Made by a program: the position numbers and the translations under genes
Assembly (NCBI RefSeq): GCF_042647465.1
Contig: NZ_JBHRVN010000004.1
DNA length: 64,000 nt
Origin: Wagnerdoeblera intermedia
GTDB lineage: Bacteria; Pseudomonadota; Alphaproteobacteria; Rhodobacterales; Rhodobacteraceae
Strand: one strand, 5' to 3'
In this document: positions 15,671 to 24,737 of the stretch, piece by piece
Layout of the letters: the number at the start of each line of letters is the position of its first letter
Position numbering within the stretch: position 1 is the first letter of the stretch
Notes under the pieces: generated by a model
The model's database searches: none
What the model was told of the DNA's origin: nothing
The model's input: only the letters and a program-made list of their open reading frames with translations

Positions 15671-18600
15671 TCAGCGTGCAGCCATGGAAACCCGGGTCTG
15701 CGGCTGCGGCGAATCCCCTTTGCGCAGTTCTGCGAGCAACTCCTCGCGGCGCAGCGCGGCGCGGCGGGCGGCCGCTTCTTTGACCGGGCCAAAACCCCGG
15801 ATGCTGAGCGGAAGCTCTGCCAGCTCACGTGCGAGGCCGAGTTTGCCGGGGGTGAGATTTTCCAGAACCTCACTCATATCGCGCTCATATTGCGTGATCA
15901 GATTGCGCTCCATTTTACGCTCAGCGGTATAGCCAAAGACATCAAAGGCTCCGCCCCGCAGGCCTTTCAGTCCGGCCAGAAGGCGAAAGACCGGCAGGAT
16001 CCAGGGGCCGAATTCGCGTTTCTTTGGCCGCCCCTGGCTGTCCTTTCCGCCCATCAGGATCGGTGGTGCCAGATGGAATGAGGGCTTCAGATCGCCGTCA
16101 AAGCCCGCCCGCACTTTCTCCATGGTCGCAAGATGGAGGCGTGCCACCTCATATTCATCCTTATAGGCCAGAAGCTTGTGATAGCCCTTCGCGATGGACA
16201 GCCGCAGGGCAGGGTCTTCGGCGCGGGTCAGGAAGGCGCGGTATTTCTGCGCAAGCCCCTCGTCCTGATAGGCGGCCAGATGGGCGGCACGAAACTCAAT
16301 CGGGTCGCTCTCGGTTGGTTTGGCAGGGGCGGCGGGCGTCAGGGCAGCGCGGACCTCGCCGGGGAAAGCCATGGCCCAGCGGCCCAGATCAAAGGCCCGC
16401 AGATTGGCCTCTACGCCTGCGCCGTTCAGTTCAATCGCGCGGCGGATCGCAGCCAGCGAGACCGGCACCAGGCCCTGCTGCCAGGCGGCGCCAAAGACCA
16501 TCATATTCGAGAAAATCGAATCCCCCAGCATCACCCGAGCCACTTCTGAGGCGTCAAAGAAGCTGAGTTTTGCGCCAAGACGGGCCTCAAGGGCGACCCG
16601 AAGCTGATCGGCGGGCAGGCGGAAATCAGGCAGCCGGGTGAAATCGCCGGTGACGATCTCATGGCTGTTGACCACGGCACCAGAGCGCCCGGTGGTCATC
16701 AGCCCAAGGGTTTTCGCCCCCGCAGTCACAACCAGATCGCCGCCGATCACGGCATCTGCCTCGCCGGTTGCGACGCGGACGGCACTGATGTCGCCAGCCT
16801 TTTTCGCGATGCGGCAATGGATGTGAACGGCGCCGCCTTTTTGGGCAAGCCCCGCCATTTCCATCATCCCGGTCCCCAGGCCGTCGATATGCGCGGCCAT
16901 CGAAAGCACCGCGCCGATGGTGACCACGCCGGTCCCGCCCACGCCGGTGATGACGATATTCCAGGTGCCGTTGATCGCCGGCAATTGCGGCTCCGGCAGC
17001 GCGGGCAGCGTAAAGCTGCGTGCACCGGCCTTTTTCACCTTCGCGCCCTGAAGGGTCACGAAGGAGGGGCAAAAGCCGTTTACGCAGCTGAAATCCTTGT
17101 TGCAGGAGGATTGATCGACCGCGCGTTTGCGGCCCAGTTCGGTCTCAACCGGCACCAGCGAGACGCAGTTGGACTGCACACCGCAATCGCCGCAGCCCTC
17201 GCAGACGTCCGTGTTGATAAACACGCGCTTATCGGGGTCCGGAAATTCGCCGCGTTTGCGGCGGCGGCGCTTTTCTGCGGCGCAGGTCTGGATATAGAGG
17301 ATGGCTGAGGTGCCGGGCTCAGTGGCCATGCGGCGCTGCACTTCCATCAGCTTATCGCGGGTCGCAAATTCAAGACCCGGGGGAAAGCTTTTCAGATCAA
17401 CATCTTCCTTCGGATCATAAACCACCACGATGGGGCTGACGCCGATGGCCTGGATCTCACGAGCGATCTGCGGCGCGGTCAGATCCCCCTCATTGGGCTG
17501 GCCGCCGGTCATGGCGACGGCGTCATTGAAAAGGATTTTATAGGTTATCCGCGTCCCTGCGGCGACCGCGGCACGAATGGCCAGAACGCCTGAGTGGTTA
17601 TAGGTGCCGTCGCCGATGTTCTGGAAGACATGCTCCCGCGTTGAGAAAAGCGACTCCCCCATCCAGTTTGCGCCTTCCCCACCCATCTGGGTGAAGCCCA
17701 GGGTTTCCCGGTCCATCCATTGCGACATGTAATGGCAGCCGATCCCCGCATAGGCGCGGGAGCCTTCGGGCACTTTGGTTGAGGAATTATGTGGACAGCC
17801 CGAGCAGAACCAGGGCGTGCGCGCCGCGATATCCGTGGCGTTATCGGCGCGGCGGGTCTCACCCAGGCGCTTGCGGGCAGCGAGGATCTGATCGGTGCCG
17901 CAGCCCTCTTCTTCCAGGATCTCGCCCAGGGCTTCTGCGATGATGATGGGATCCAGCGCGAAAGCGGCGGTGAACAGCTCACGCCGCCCCCCCTCGCGGG
18001 TGAAATCCGCGCGGGTGCCGCCATAGATGCGGCAGTGGTTTTCCTCATCGAAAAGCGCTTCTTTGATCTGCACTTCCAGAAGCTTGCGCTTTTCTTCCAC
18101 CACCACGATCAGATCCAGCCCTGCCGCCCATTCCCGGAAGCTGGTCATATCGAGCGGCCAGACCTGGCCCACTTTATAGGTGGTGATGCCTAGTCGTTCC
18201 GCCTCTGCCGCATCAATGCCCAGAAGCGACAGCGCATGGCTGAGGTCGAGCCAGTTTTTCCCGGCGGCGACAAAGCCGATCTTTGCGCCCTCACGCCCCA
18301 TCATGCGTTTGTCGATGCGATTGGCACGGGCAAAGGCTTCGGCGGCGTGGCGTTTGTGGCGGATCATCCGCGCTTCCTGCGCGACCGGGGTATCCTGCAG
18401 CCGGATGTTGAGCCCCCCTTCCGGCATCGGGAAGTCGGGGGTGACAAACGCCATCCGCTCAGGGCGGCCATCGACGACGGCCGTGGCCTCGATGGTGTCT
18501 TTCATGGTCTTGAGACCCACCCAGACCCCGGCAAAGCGGCTCAGCGCCCAGCCGTAGAGCCCGTAGTCCAGAACCTCCTGGACCCCTGCGGGGCTGACGA

Positions 18601-19108
18601 TGGGCATATAGGCATCCACCAGCGCCCAGTCTGACTGATGCAGAACGGTTGAGCTTTCGCCGGTGTGGTCATCGCCCATGGCCATCAGCACGCCGCCTTT
18701 GGGCGAAGTGCCCGCCATATTGGCGTGGCGCATCACATCGCCCGAACGATCAACCCCCGGCCCTTTGCCATACCAAAGCGCAAAGACCCCGTCATAACGA
18801 CCCTCGCCGCGCAACTCAGCCTGCTGGCTGCCCCAGATGGCGGTCGCGGCCAGATCTTCATTGGTGCCGGGCTGGAATTTGATGTCGCGGGGCGCGAGGA
18901 TCTTTTCGGCCCGGGTCATCTGCTGATCGACCGCGCCAAGCGGGGATCCGCGATAACCGGTGCAATATCCGGCCGTCTTCAGGCCCGCCGCTTCATCGCG
19001 GGCCTTTTGCATCAGCATCAGTCGCACAAGCGCCTGGGTTCCGTTCAATAACACGGTGGACTTGCTGAGATCGAAACGATCATTCAGCGAAACATCCTGC
19101 TGGCTCAT
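15671..19108 (-). CDS. Indolepyruvate:ferredoxin oxidoreductase, one-chain form
   Basis: 1145 residues. Oxidises arylpyruvates (from aromatic amino-acid transamination) to aryl-acetyl-CoA with ferredoxin reduction. N-terminal pyrimidine-binding region (TGYRGSPLGAVDQQM), a thiamine-diphosphate domain (about 440-640, with CSGCPHN and GDGTYNHSG), a Cys-rich segment (CEGCGDCGVQSNC, about 665-677), then the gamma-type domain (about 715-900) with GVGGTGVVTIGAVL. In archaea these are separate IorA and IorB; the fused form is typical of proteobacteria. A perfect palindrome lies 38 bases upstream of its start, between it and the divergent LysR gene. Confidence 0.93.
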   Translation of the reverse strand: MSQQDVSLNDRFDLSKSTVLLNGTQALVRLMLMQKARDEAAGLKTAGYCTGYRGSPLGAVDQQMTRAEKILAPRDIKFQPGTNEDLAATAIWGSQQAELRGEGRYDGVFALWYGKGPGVDRSGDVMRHANMAGTSPKGGVLMAMGDDHTGESSTVLHQSDWALVDAYMPIVSPAGVQEVLDYGLYGWALSRFAGVWVGLKTMKDTIEATAVVDGRPERMAFVTPDFPMPEGGLNIRLQDTPVAQEARMIRHKRHAAEAFARANRIDKRMMGREGAKIGFVAAGKNWLDLSHALSLLGIDAAEAERLGITTYKVGQVWPLDMTSFREWAAGLDLIVVVEEKRKLLEVQIKEALFDEENHCRIYGGTRADFTREGGRRELFTAAFALDPIIIAEALGEILEEEGCGTDQILAARKRLGETRRADNATDIAARTPWFCSGCPHNSSTKVPEGSRAYAGIGCHYMSQWMDRETLGFTQMGGEGANWMGESLFSTREHVFQNIGDGTYNHSGVLAIRAAVAAGTRITYKILFNDAVAMTGGQPNEGDLTAPQIAREIQAIGVSPIVVVYDPKEDVDLKSFPPGLEFATRDKLMEVQRRMATEPGTSAILYIQTCAAEKRRRRKRGEFPDPDKRVFINTDVCEGCGDCGVQSNCVSLVPVETELGRKRAVDQSSCNKDFSCVNGFCPSFVTLQGAKVKKAGARSFTLPALPEPQLPAINGTWNIVITGVGGTGVVTIGAVLSMAAHIDGLGTGMMEMAGLAQKGGAVHIHCRIAKKAGDISAVRVATGEADAVIGGDLVVTAGAKTLGLMTTGRSGAVVNSHEIVTGDFTRLPDFRLPADQLRVALEARLGAKLSFFDASEVARVMLGDSIFSNMMVFGAAWQQGLVPVSLAAIRRAIELNGAGVEANLRAFDLGRWAMAFPGEVRAALTPAAPAKPTESDPIEFRAAHLAAYQDEGLAQKYRAFLTRAEDPALRLSIAKGYHKLLAYKDEYEVARLHLATMEKVRAGFDGDLKPSFHLAPPILMGGKDSQGRPKKREFGPWILPVFRLLAGLKGLRGGAFDVFGYTAERKMERNLITQYERDMSEVLENLTPGKLGLARELAELPLSIRGFGPVKEAAARRAALRREELLAELRKGDSPQPQTRVSMAAR

Positions 19109-19145
19109 AGGTCTCCTCCCCCAGGTCGCGTGCAGTCCCGGAAGC

Positions 19146-19168
19146 GTAGGTCAATTATCCTGACCTAC
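19146..19168. promoter_or_regulatory. Operator-like palindrome between ior and lysR
   Basis: Perfect 8-base arms GTAGGTCA and TGACCTAC with a 7-base spacer; it contains a T-N11-A core as in LysR-type sites. 38 bases from the oxidoreductase start and 74 from the LysR start. A separate TTTGCAAA lies at 19192-19199; that octamer is a known half-site of short-chain-fatty-acyl regulators (PccR/RamB), but here it is single. Confidence 0.7.
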
Positions 19169-19241
19169 AAAGAGGAATTTCAGTTGATTCATTTGCAAAC
19201 CCTCGTGATGCTGCCTATCTGAGGCCGATCAAGAAATAGTT

Positions 19242-20156
19242 ATGACAGGGCAACCCCACACCATGGATTGGGATAAGTTACGGATATTCCACGCGGTCGC
19301 CGATGCCGGAAGCCTGACCCATGCCGGGGACACTCTGCACCTGTCCCAATCTGCCGTCAGCCGGCAGATCCGCGCGCTTGAGGAGGCCCTGGCGACGACG
19401 CTGTTTCACCGCCACGCCCGTGGCCTGATCCTGACCGAGCAGGGGGAGCTTCTGTTTGAGGCGACCTCTTCGATGGTCAAACGGCTTGAGACCGCCTCGG
19501 CCCGCATCCGCGACAGCGAGGATGAGGTTTTTGGCGAACTGCGTGTGACCACGACCATGGGCTTTGGCACCATGTGGCTGGCACCGCGTCTGTCGTCGCT
19601 TTACCGCAAATACCCCGATGTCCGCATCGATCTGCTGCTCGAAGAGCGGGTGCTCGATCTGCCCATGCGCGAAGCCGATGTCGCCATCCGCATGAAAGAG
19701 CCCAGCCAGGCCGATCTGATCCGTCGTCGCCTGATGAACATTCGCATCATGCTCTTTGCGACGAAGGAATATCTCGAAGAATACGGCGTGCCGCAGAAGC
19801 CCGAAGATCTGCGCAATCACCGTCTGATCTGCCAGCAGGACGGGGCGCCCCAGGTGGCCGCAGGCGCCCGGCTGGCGCGCGATATGCTGGCTTTTGAGCC
19901 GCGCTCAACCTTGAAGGTAAACAACTACTTCGGTGTTCTGCAGGGCGTGCAGAATCATCTCGGGATCGGCGTTCTGCCGGAATATCTCAATGCCGATTTC
20001 GGCACGCTTGAGCGGGTTTTGCCGGGGGTGGAATCCGACGAGGTTCCGGTCTTTCTGGCCTATCCTGAAGAGCTGCGCCATTCGCGCCGCGTGGCCGCTT
20101 TCCGCGATTTCATCACCGAAGAGATCCAGGAACACCGCCGCATCAGCCGCGATTGA
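19242..20156 (+). CDS. LysR-family transcriptional regulator
   Basis: 304 residues. N-terminal winged helix (about 8-66: LRIFHAVADAGSLTHAGDTL, LSQSAVSRQIRALEEAL) and a C-terminal periplasmic-binding-like effector domain (about 95-295). Either the ATG at 19242 or one at 19263 could start it; neither has a strong ribosome site. Divergent from the indolepyruvate oxidoreductase and facing the palindrome at 19146-19168, so it probably controls that gene and itself. The effector is unknown; an arylpyruvate or amino acid would fit. Confidence 0.9.
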   Translation: MTGQPHTMDWDKLRIFHAVADAGSLTHAGDTLHLSQSAVSRQIRALEEALATTLFHRHARGLILTEQGELLFEATSSMVKRLETASARIRDSEDEVFGELRVTTTMGFGTMWLAPRLSSLYRKYPDVRIDLLLEERVLDLPMREADVAIRMKEPSQADLIRRRLMNIRIMLFATKEYLEEYGVPQKPEDLRNHRLICQQDGAPQVAAGARLARDMLAFEPRSTLKVNNYFGVLQGVQNHLGIGVLPEYLNADFGTLERVLPGVESDEVPVFLAYPEELRHSRRVAAFRDFITEEIQEHRRISRD

Positions 20157-20320
20157 CGTTAAGTCATGCGTTGATTGCATATCTGCTTTGCCCAAAGGGC
20201 TGTCGCCCGGGGCTTGAATGCCAGGGGGGCGGGGCCTAAATCCTGCCGTAAGGGCGGTGCCTCGCATCGTTCTTACCTCCCTGTTGGACTTCGGCCGAGC
20301 TTATGCTCGGCCTTTTTTTT
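20157..20320 (+). ncRNA. Candidate small RNA upstream of purL
   Basis: About 160 bases without an ORF of quality, ending in a textbook terminator (20293-20320). A short closing pair ATGCG (near 20166) with CGCAT (near 20266) encloses GC-rich hairpins. It could be an independent sRNA, or just the 3' end of the LysR transcript. I tested it by eye against SRP, RNase P and tmRNA signatures and found none; 6S RNA cannot be excluded. Confidence 0.3.
20293..20320 (+). terminator. Strong Rho-independent terminator
   Basis: GGCCGAGC (20293-20300), loop TTAT, GCTCGGCC (20305-20312), then eight T's. It ends whatever is transcribed rightward between the LysR gene and purL. Confidence 0.93.
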
Positions 20321-20549
20321 GTCCCTTCGCGGGGTTGCCCGGAAATCGTGCAGAAAATCCTGCCTCTGCCTTTGAAGGCAGCGGGCTTTGCGGCTGGCGA
20401 AGGCCGGGGGGCTTCGGCCCCGGCCTCTCGGGCAGGCTTCGCGCTGTCCTGCCTTGCAGCCCTGCTGAATTGCGCCTGCCCCCCTGTTCGGGGCTTTCCT
20501 TCGCGCCTGCCCCGGCCTAAAAGCGCGGCAAATTCCTTTGGGGGCCGCC
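20321..20549 (+). other. GC-rich, hairpin-rich purL leader
   Basis: 229 bases between the terminator and the purL ATG, no gene. It contains nested GC hairpins, the clearest being AGGCCGGGG (20401-20409) with CCCCGGCCT (20418-20426), and CTGCCTT/AAGGCAG just before it (about 20364-20381). It must carry the purL promoter and 5' UTR. No known riboswitch core was recognised. Confidence 0.4.
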
Positions 20550-22712
20550 ATGACCGATCCGCAGATCACGCCTGACCTCATCGCCTCGCACGGCCTCAAG
20601 CCGGAGGAGTATCAGCGCATCCTGGAAATCATCGGCCGTGAGCCCACTTTCACGGAGCTGGGGATCTTCTCGGCGATGTGGAATGAGCATTGCTCGTATA
20701 AGTCGTCGAAGAAATGGCTGCGTACCCTGCCGACCACCGGTCCGCAGGTCATCTGCGGCCCCGGCGAAAACGCCGGTGTGGTCGATATCGGCGATGGTCA
20801 GGCCGTCATCTTCAAGATGGAAAGCCACAACCACCCCTCCTATATCGAGCCCCATCAGGGCGCGGCGACCGGCGTGGGCGGCATTCTGCGGGACGTCTTC
20901 ACCATGGGCGCCCGTCCGATTGCTGCGATGAACGCGCTCTCCTTCGGTGAGCCCTCGCACCATAAAACCGCGCAGCTCGTGCAGGGTGTGGTTGAGGGCG
21001 TGGGCGCTTACGGCAACGCATTTGGCGTGCCGACCGTCGGCGGTGAAGTGCGCTTCCACAAAAGCTACAACGGCAACTGCCTTGTGAACGCTTTTGCGGC
21101 AGGTCTGGCTGACACCGACAGCATCTTCTATTCCGCCGCTTCGGGCGTTGGCATGCCGGTGGTTTACCTCGGTGCCAAGACCGGCCGTGACGGGGTGGGC
21201 GGTGCGACCATGGCTTCGGCTGAGTTTGACGACACCATCGAAGAGAAGCGCCCCACCGTTCAGGTTGGCGACCCCTTCACCGAAAAGCGTCTGCTGGAAG
21301 CCTGCCTTGAGCTGATGGCTTCGGGCGCGGTGATTTCGATCCAGGACATGGGGGCGGCGGGTCTGACCTGCTCGGCTGTGGAAATGGGCGACAAGGGTGG
21401 TCTGGGCATCAAACTGCAGCTCGACAACGTGCCGCAGCGTGAGCGCAATATGACCGCTTACGAGATGATGCTCTCGGAAAGCCAGGAGCGCATGCTCATG
21501 GTGCTCAAGCCCGAGATGGAAGAGGAAGCCCGCGCGATCTTCGTGAAATGGGACCTCGACTTCGCCATCGTCGGTGAGACCATCCCGGAAGACCGCTTCC
21601 TCATCCTGCACGGCGATGAGGTGAAAGCCGATCTGCCGCTCTCGAAGCTGTCGTCCTCGGCCCCGGAATATGACCGCCCCTGGGTTCCGACCCCGAAAGC
21701 GGCTCCGGTTGGTGAGATCCCGGCAGCCGATCCGATCGATGCGCTCAAAGCGCTGATCGGCTCGCCCTCCTATGCCCATAAAGCCTGGGTCTGGGAGCAG
21801 TATGACAGCCAGGTTGGTGCTGACACCATGGTCACCCCCGGCCTTCCGGCTGGTGTGGTGCGCGTGCATGGCACGGAAAAGGCTCTGGCTTTCACCTCGG
21901 ATGTGACGCCGCGCTATGTGAAGGCGAACCCGGTTGAGGGTGGCAAACAGGCTGTGGCCGAAGCCTACCGCAACCTGACCGCCATGGGCGCTCTGCCGCT
22001 GGCCACCACCGACAACATGAACTTCGGCAACCCGGAAAAGCCGGAAATCATGGGCCAGTTCGTCGGCGCCATTCAGGGCATCGGTGAAGCCTGCATCGCG
22101 CTGGACATGCCGATCGTCTCGGGCAACGTCTCGCTTTACAACGAGACCGACGGCCAGCCGATCCTGCCGACCCCGACCATCGGTGCGGTGGGCATCCTGA
22201 AATCGCTCGATGAGCTGATCGCCGGTCGCGCTCAGGATGGCGATCTGGCCGTGGTGATCGGTGAGACCAAAGGCCACCTCGGCCAGTCGGCTGTTCTGGC
22301 TGAGCTTTTTGGCCGTGAAGAGGGCGATGCCCCGGCGGTCGATCTGGCAGAAGAGAAGAAAAACGGCGAGTTCCTGCGCGCAAACCGTGCGCTGGTGCGC
22401 TGCGCAACCGACCTTTCGGACGGTGGTCTGGCGCTGGCCGCCTTCGAGATGGCCGAAGGCGCGGGCCTTGGTCTGACCCTTGAGGCCGGTGATCTCTCGA
22501 CCCTCTTTGGCGAAGATCAGGCGCGCTATCTGGTGGCGGTTGATGCGGGCGCACTGGCTGATCTGCAGGCGGCGGCTGCCGCTGCGGGCGTCACACTGAC
22601 CGTTGCGGGCCGCTTTGGCGGTGAAACCGTGACGCTGGGCAGCGCCACGGCTTCGGCGGCGGAGCTGTCGAAGCTTTACCGCTCGGCCTTTGAGGCTGGC
22701 GTCGGCCTGTAA
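20550..22712 (+). CDS. purL: Phosphoribosylformylglycinamidine synthase subunit PurL
   Basis: 720 residues, the usual length of the small-type PurL that works with PurQ and PurS. It converts FGAR to FGAM with ATP and ammonia in purine synthesis. Landmarks: MWNEHCSYKSSK near the N-terminus, the ATP/Mg region FKMESHNHPS, GAAGLTCS, and a second AIRS-like half with VSGNVSLYNET and TDLSDGGLALA. The ATG at 20550 follows GGGGG; an in-frame TTG at 20538 is less likely. Codon use is strongly biased (CTG, GGC, ACC), as for a highly expressed gene. Confidence 0.97.
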   Translation: MTDPQITPDLIASHGLKPEEYQRILEIIGREPTFTELGIFSAMWNEHCSYKSSKKWLRTLPTTGPQVICGPGENAGVVDIGDGQAVIFKMESHNHPSYIEPHQGAATGVGGILRDVFTMGARPIAAMNALSFGEPSHHKTAQLVQGVVEGVGAYGNAFGVPTVGGEVRFHKSYNGNCLVNAFAAGLADTDSIFYSAASGVGMPVVYLGAKTGRDGVGGATMASAEFDDTIEEKRPTVQVGDPFTEKRLLEACLELMASGAVISIQDMGAAGLTCSAVEMGDKGGLGIKLQLDNVPQRERNMTAYEMMLSESQERMLMVLKPEMEEEARAIFVKWDLDFAIVGETIPEDRFLILHGDEVKADLPLSKLSSSAPEYDRPWVPTPKAAPVGEIPAADPIDALKALIGSPSYAHKAWVWEQYDSQVGADTMVTPGLPAGVVRVHGTEKALAFTSDVTPRYVKANPVEGGKQAVAEAYRNLTAMGALPLATTDNMNFGNPEKPEIMGQFVGAIQGIGEACIALDMPIVSGNVSLYNETDGQPILPTPTIGAVGILKSLDELIAGRAQDGDLAVVIGETKGHLGQSAVLAELFGREEGDAPAVDLAEEKKNGEFLRANRALVRCATDLSDGGLALAAFEMAEGAGLGLTLEAGDLSTLFGEDQARYLVAVDAGALADLQAAAAAAGVTLTVAGRFGGETVTLGSATASAAELSKLYRSAFEAGVGL

Positions 22713-22727
22713 TCGGGTTCAAATTCC

Positions 22728-22757
22728 AAAGGGCCGGCGGTGACGCCGGCCCTTTTT
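22728..22757 (+). terminator. purL terminator
   Basis: AAAGGGCCGGCG (22728-22739) pairs fully with CGCCGGCCCTTT (22744-22755) around a GTGA loop, with further T's. Confidence 0.93.
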
Positions 22758-22774
22758 CGTTGCGAAGGTGTCCA

Positions 22775-23245
22775 ATGACCTCGACCCCCGGTCTGAAATT
22801 TCTGGAAAAGCAGGGCGTGGCCGTCACGCTGCACCCCTATGACTACGATCCTTCGGCTGATGCCGTGGGGCTTCAGGCGGCCGAAGCGCTTGGGACAGAT
22901 CCGGCCCTGACGCTGAAAACCCTGATGGTGGAGGTGGACGGCAAACCCGCCTGTGTGGTGCTGCCCTCAGACCGGCAGCTTTCGATGAAGAAAGTCGCGG
23001 CGGCCTTTGGCGGCAAATCCGCGGCCATGATGCTGCCTGCGAAGGCCGAGAAGCTGACCGGATACCGTGTGGGCGGCATCTCGCCCTTTGGTCAGAAGAA
23101 GCCGGTCCCCACGGTGATGGAGGAAAGCCCGCTCGCCGCGCCGAAGGTCTGGATCAATGCAGGCGCGCGCGGACTTCTGCTGGGCATCGCGCCGGGCGAT
23201 GCGCTGCGGGTGCTGGGTGCGAAGGCGGCTTCTGTCCTGGCGTAA
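22775..23245 (+). CDS. ybaK: YbaK-type aminoacyl-tRNA deacylase
   Basis: 156 residues, YbaK/ProX editing fold. These proteins clear mischarged tRNA, chiefly Cys-tRNA(Pro), in trans of ProRS. Family features: K53-type lysine in LTLKTLMVEVDG, a CVVLPSDRQLSMKKVAAAFG block, and GYRVGGISPFGQKKPVPT, the most diagnostic stretch. Start ATG at 22775 behind GAAGGTG; the upstream in-frame TTG lies in the purL terminator. Independent of purL because of that terminator. Confidence 0.9.
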   Translation: MTSTPGLKFLEKQGVAVTLHPYDYDPSADAVGLQAAEALGTDPALTLKTLMVEVDGKPACVVLPSDRQLSMKKVAAAFGGKSAAMMLPAKAEKLTGYRVGGISPFGQKKPVPTVMEESPLAAPKVWINAGARGLLLGIAPGDALRVLGAKAASVLA

Positions 23246-23290
23246 TTTCGGGCAGAATGCCCCCAAGGCCCCGAGAGAAGGAAAGAACAG

Positions 23291-24043
23291 ATGCCAGATA
23301 CCCGCGCCCCGCGCCTTTGCGTGCTGATCGACGCCGACAACGTCCCGGCGCATTACGCCGATGTTCTTTTTGAAGAAATCGCCTCTCTGGGTGAGGCTTC
23401 GGTGCGCCGGATCTATGGCGACTGGTCCGCGCAGCGGCTGAATCGCTGGGCCGAGCGGGTGAATACTCTCGGTCTGGTGGCCGATCAGCAGTTCTCGAAC
23501 ACCAAGGGCAAGAACGCCTCGGACATCGGTCTGGTGATCGCGGCGATGGACTTCCTGCACTCAGGGCTTTTTGACGGCTTTGTACTGGTGTCGTCGGACA
23601 GTGATTTCACCCGGCTTGCCGCGCGTATCCGCGAGCAGGGGCTGGACGTCTATGGCATCGGTGAGAAGAAAACGCCCGAAGCCTTCCGCATGGCCTGTAA
23701 GCGCTTCATCTATCTGGAAAACCTGACGCCCGAGGATAAGCCCGACACCACCCCCCGCCGTCCTTCGGCGCAGGTCAGATCCGGCGATGAGCCGCGCAGC
23801 GCGCAGGAGAAGCTGCCGCCCGCGCAGGCCGTTCCGCTGATCACGGCGGCGATGTGGGCGATTGACCCGGAAGGGGAGTGGTATTCTCTGGGCCAGATCG
23901 GGCAGTTCATTACCCAAGCCAATCCGGACTTCGACACCCGCACCTATGGCTCGGCGAAACTCTCGGATCTGATGCGCGGCCTGCCGCGCTTTGAGGTGCG
24001 CCCCGGCCCGCAGGGGCAGTTGCAGGCGCGCGACATTACCTGA
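23291..24043 (+). CDS. NYN-domain RNase-like protein with C-terminal LOTUS domain
   Basis: 250 residues. N-terminal NYN/PIN-like nuclease fold (about 8-140): acidic residues at IDADN, KNASDIGLVIAAMD and SSDSDFTRL would bind metal, matching the family. A Pro/charged linker (about 150-175) leads to an OST-HTH/LOTUS winged helix (about 178-248, WYSLGQIGQFITQANPDFD ... LSDLMRGLPRFEV), a domain that binds RNA. GAGAAGGAAAG precedes the ATG. Probably an RNA-processing or RNA-decay enzyme; targets unknown. Confidence 0.88.
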   Translation: MPDTRAPRLCVLIDADNVPAHYADVLFEEIASLGEASVRRIYGDWSAQRLNRWAERVNTLGLVADQQFSNTKGKNASDIGLVIAAMDFLHSGLFDGFVLVSSDSDFTRLAARIREQGLDVYGIGEKKTPEAFRMACKRFIYLENLTPEDKPDTTPRRPSAQVRSGDEPRSAQEKLPPAQAVPLITAAMWAIDPEGEWYSLGQIGQFITQANPDFDTRTYGSAKLSDLMRGLPRFEVRPGPQGQLQARDIT

Positions 24044-24061
24044 CGCGCGCCCGGCAGGTCT

Positions 24062-24559
24062 TTAGCGCAACAGCGCCTGCAGCAGGACCAGAGTGGCTTC
24101 CATGGTGTTCATGCCGTAGCCGCCGTTGTTGCCGGCCCAGGCATTCATGCCGTTCCAGGTGCCCGGACCCCAGGCCCCGTCAATCGGGCCGCGATAATAG
24201 CCCTGGCGCGCCAGCTGGCGCTGAATGCGCAGACGGTCTTCGCGGCTCATGCGGTAGAAAGCCTCGCGCGGATGGGGCTGCTGCCAGCCCGGAGCCCGTG
24301 CCGGGACCGGAACGGGCACATAGCGCACTTCCGGACGGCTCGGGCCGCGATGCACATGGCGCGGCGGCGGATCATGGCGGGCATGGCCTTTGCCCTTGCC
24401 TTTGTTGTGATGCTTCGCATGGCCCGGCGGGCCGTGGTGGCGCTGTTCCCAGCGGCGGTCATCGCGGGGGCCGGCCTCAGCCATCGGGGCGAGTGCGCCC
24501 AGCGAAACGGCGGCGGCCAGCAGGGCCGCGCAGGTTTTATTCAGTAGCGTGACGGACAT
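24062..24559 (-). CDS. Secreted His/basic-rich protein with peptidoglycan-binding-like C-terminus
   Basis: 165 residues from the ATG at 24559 (GGAGGG upstream; the longer frame is not supported). A signal peptide (about 1-28, ending near APMAEA) is followed by a low-complexity region rich in His, Lys, Arg and Pro (about 30-85) and a C-terminal domain (about 100-150: DRLRIQRQLARQGYYRGPID, GAWGPGTWNGMNAW) resembling a peptidoglycan-binding-1 repeat. Likely a periplasmic wall-associated protein. The His/basic part might bind metal or anionic polymers; that is a guess. Confidence 0.75.
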   Translation of the reverse strand: MSVTLLNKTCAALLAAAVSLGALAPMAEAGPRDDRRWEQRHHGPPGHAKHHNKGKGKGHARHDPPPRHVHRGPSRPEVRYVPVPVPARAPGWQQPHPREAFYRMSREDRLRIQRQLARQGYYRGPIDGAWGPGTWNGMNAWAGNNGGYGMNTMEATLVLLQALLR

Positions 24560-24737
24560 CGAAAATCCCTCCGTTGCCTGTCCCCGGGCTGGGGACACAG
24601 AGATACAACGGAGAAACCCGCCGCTTCCGTCGGAGTTCCTGACAGCGCTGAGAGGGCCAGGCAGGAAGCCGCACAGCGGGTGGCGGCGAACCGGCAAAGA
24701 GATGCCGGTTCACGGAAGTTTCAGGCAAAAGCGCCGC

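Noticed and set aside
20517..22277. 586-residue open frame on the - strand
   Set aside because: Antisense shadow of purL; composition is His/Arg/Gly-rich without family motifs, and purL is complete and strongly codon-biased.
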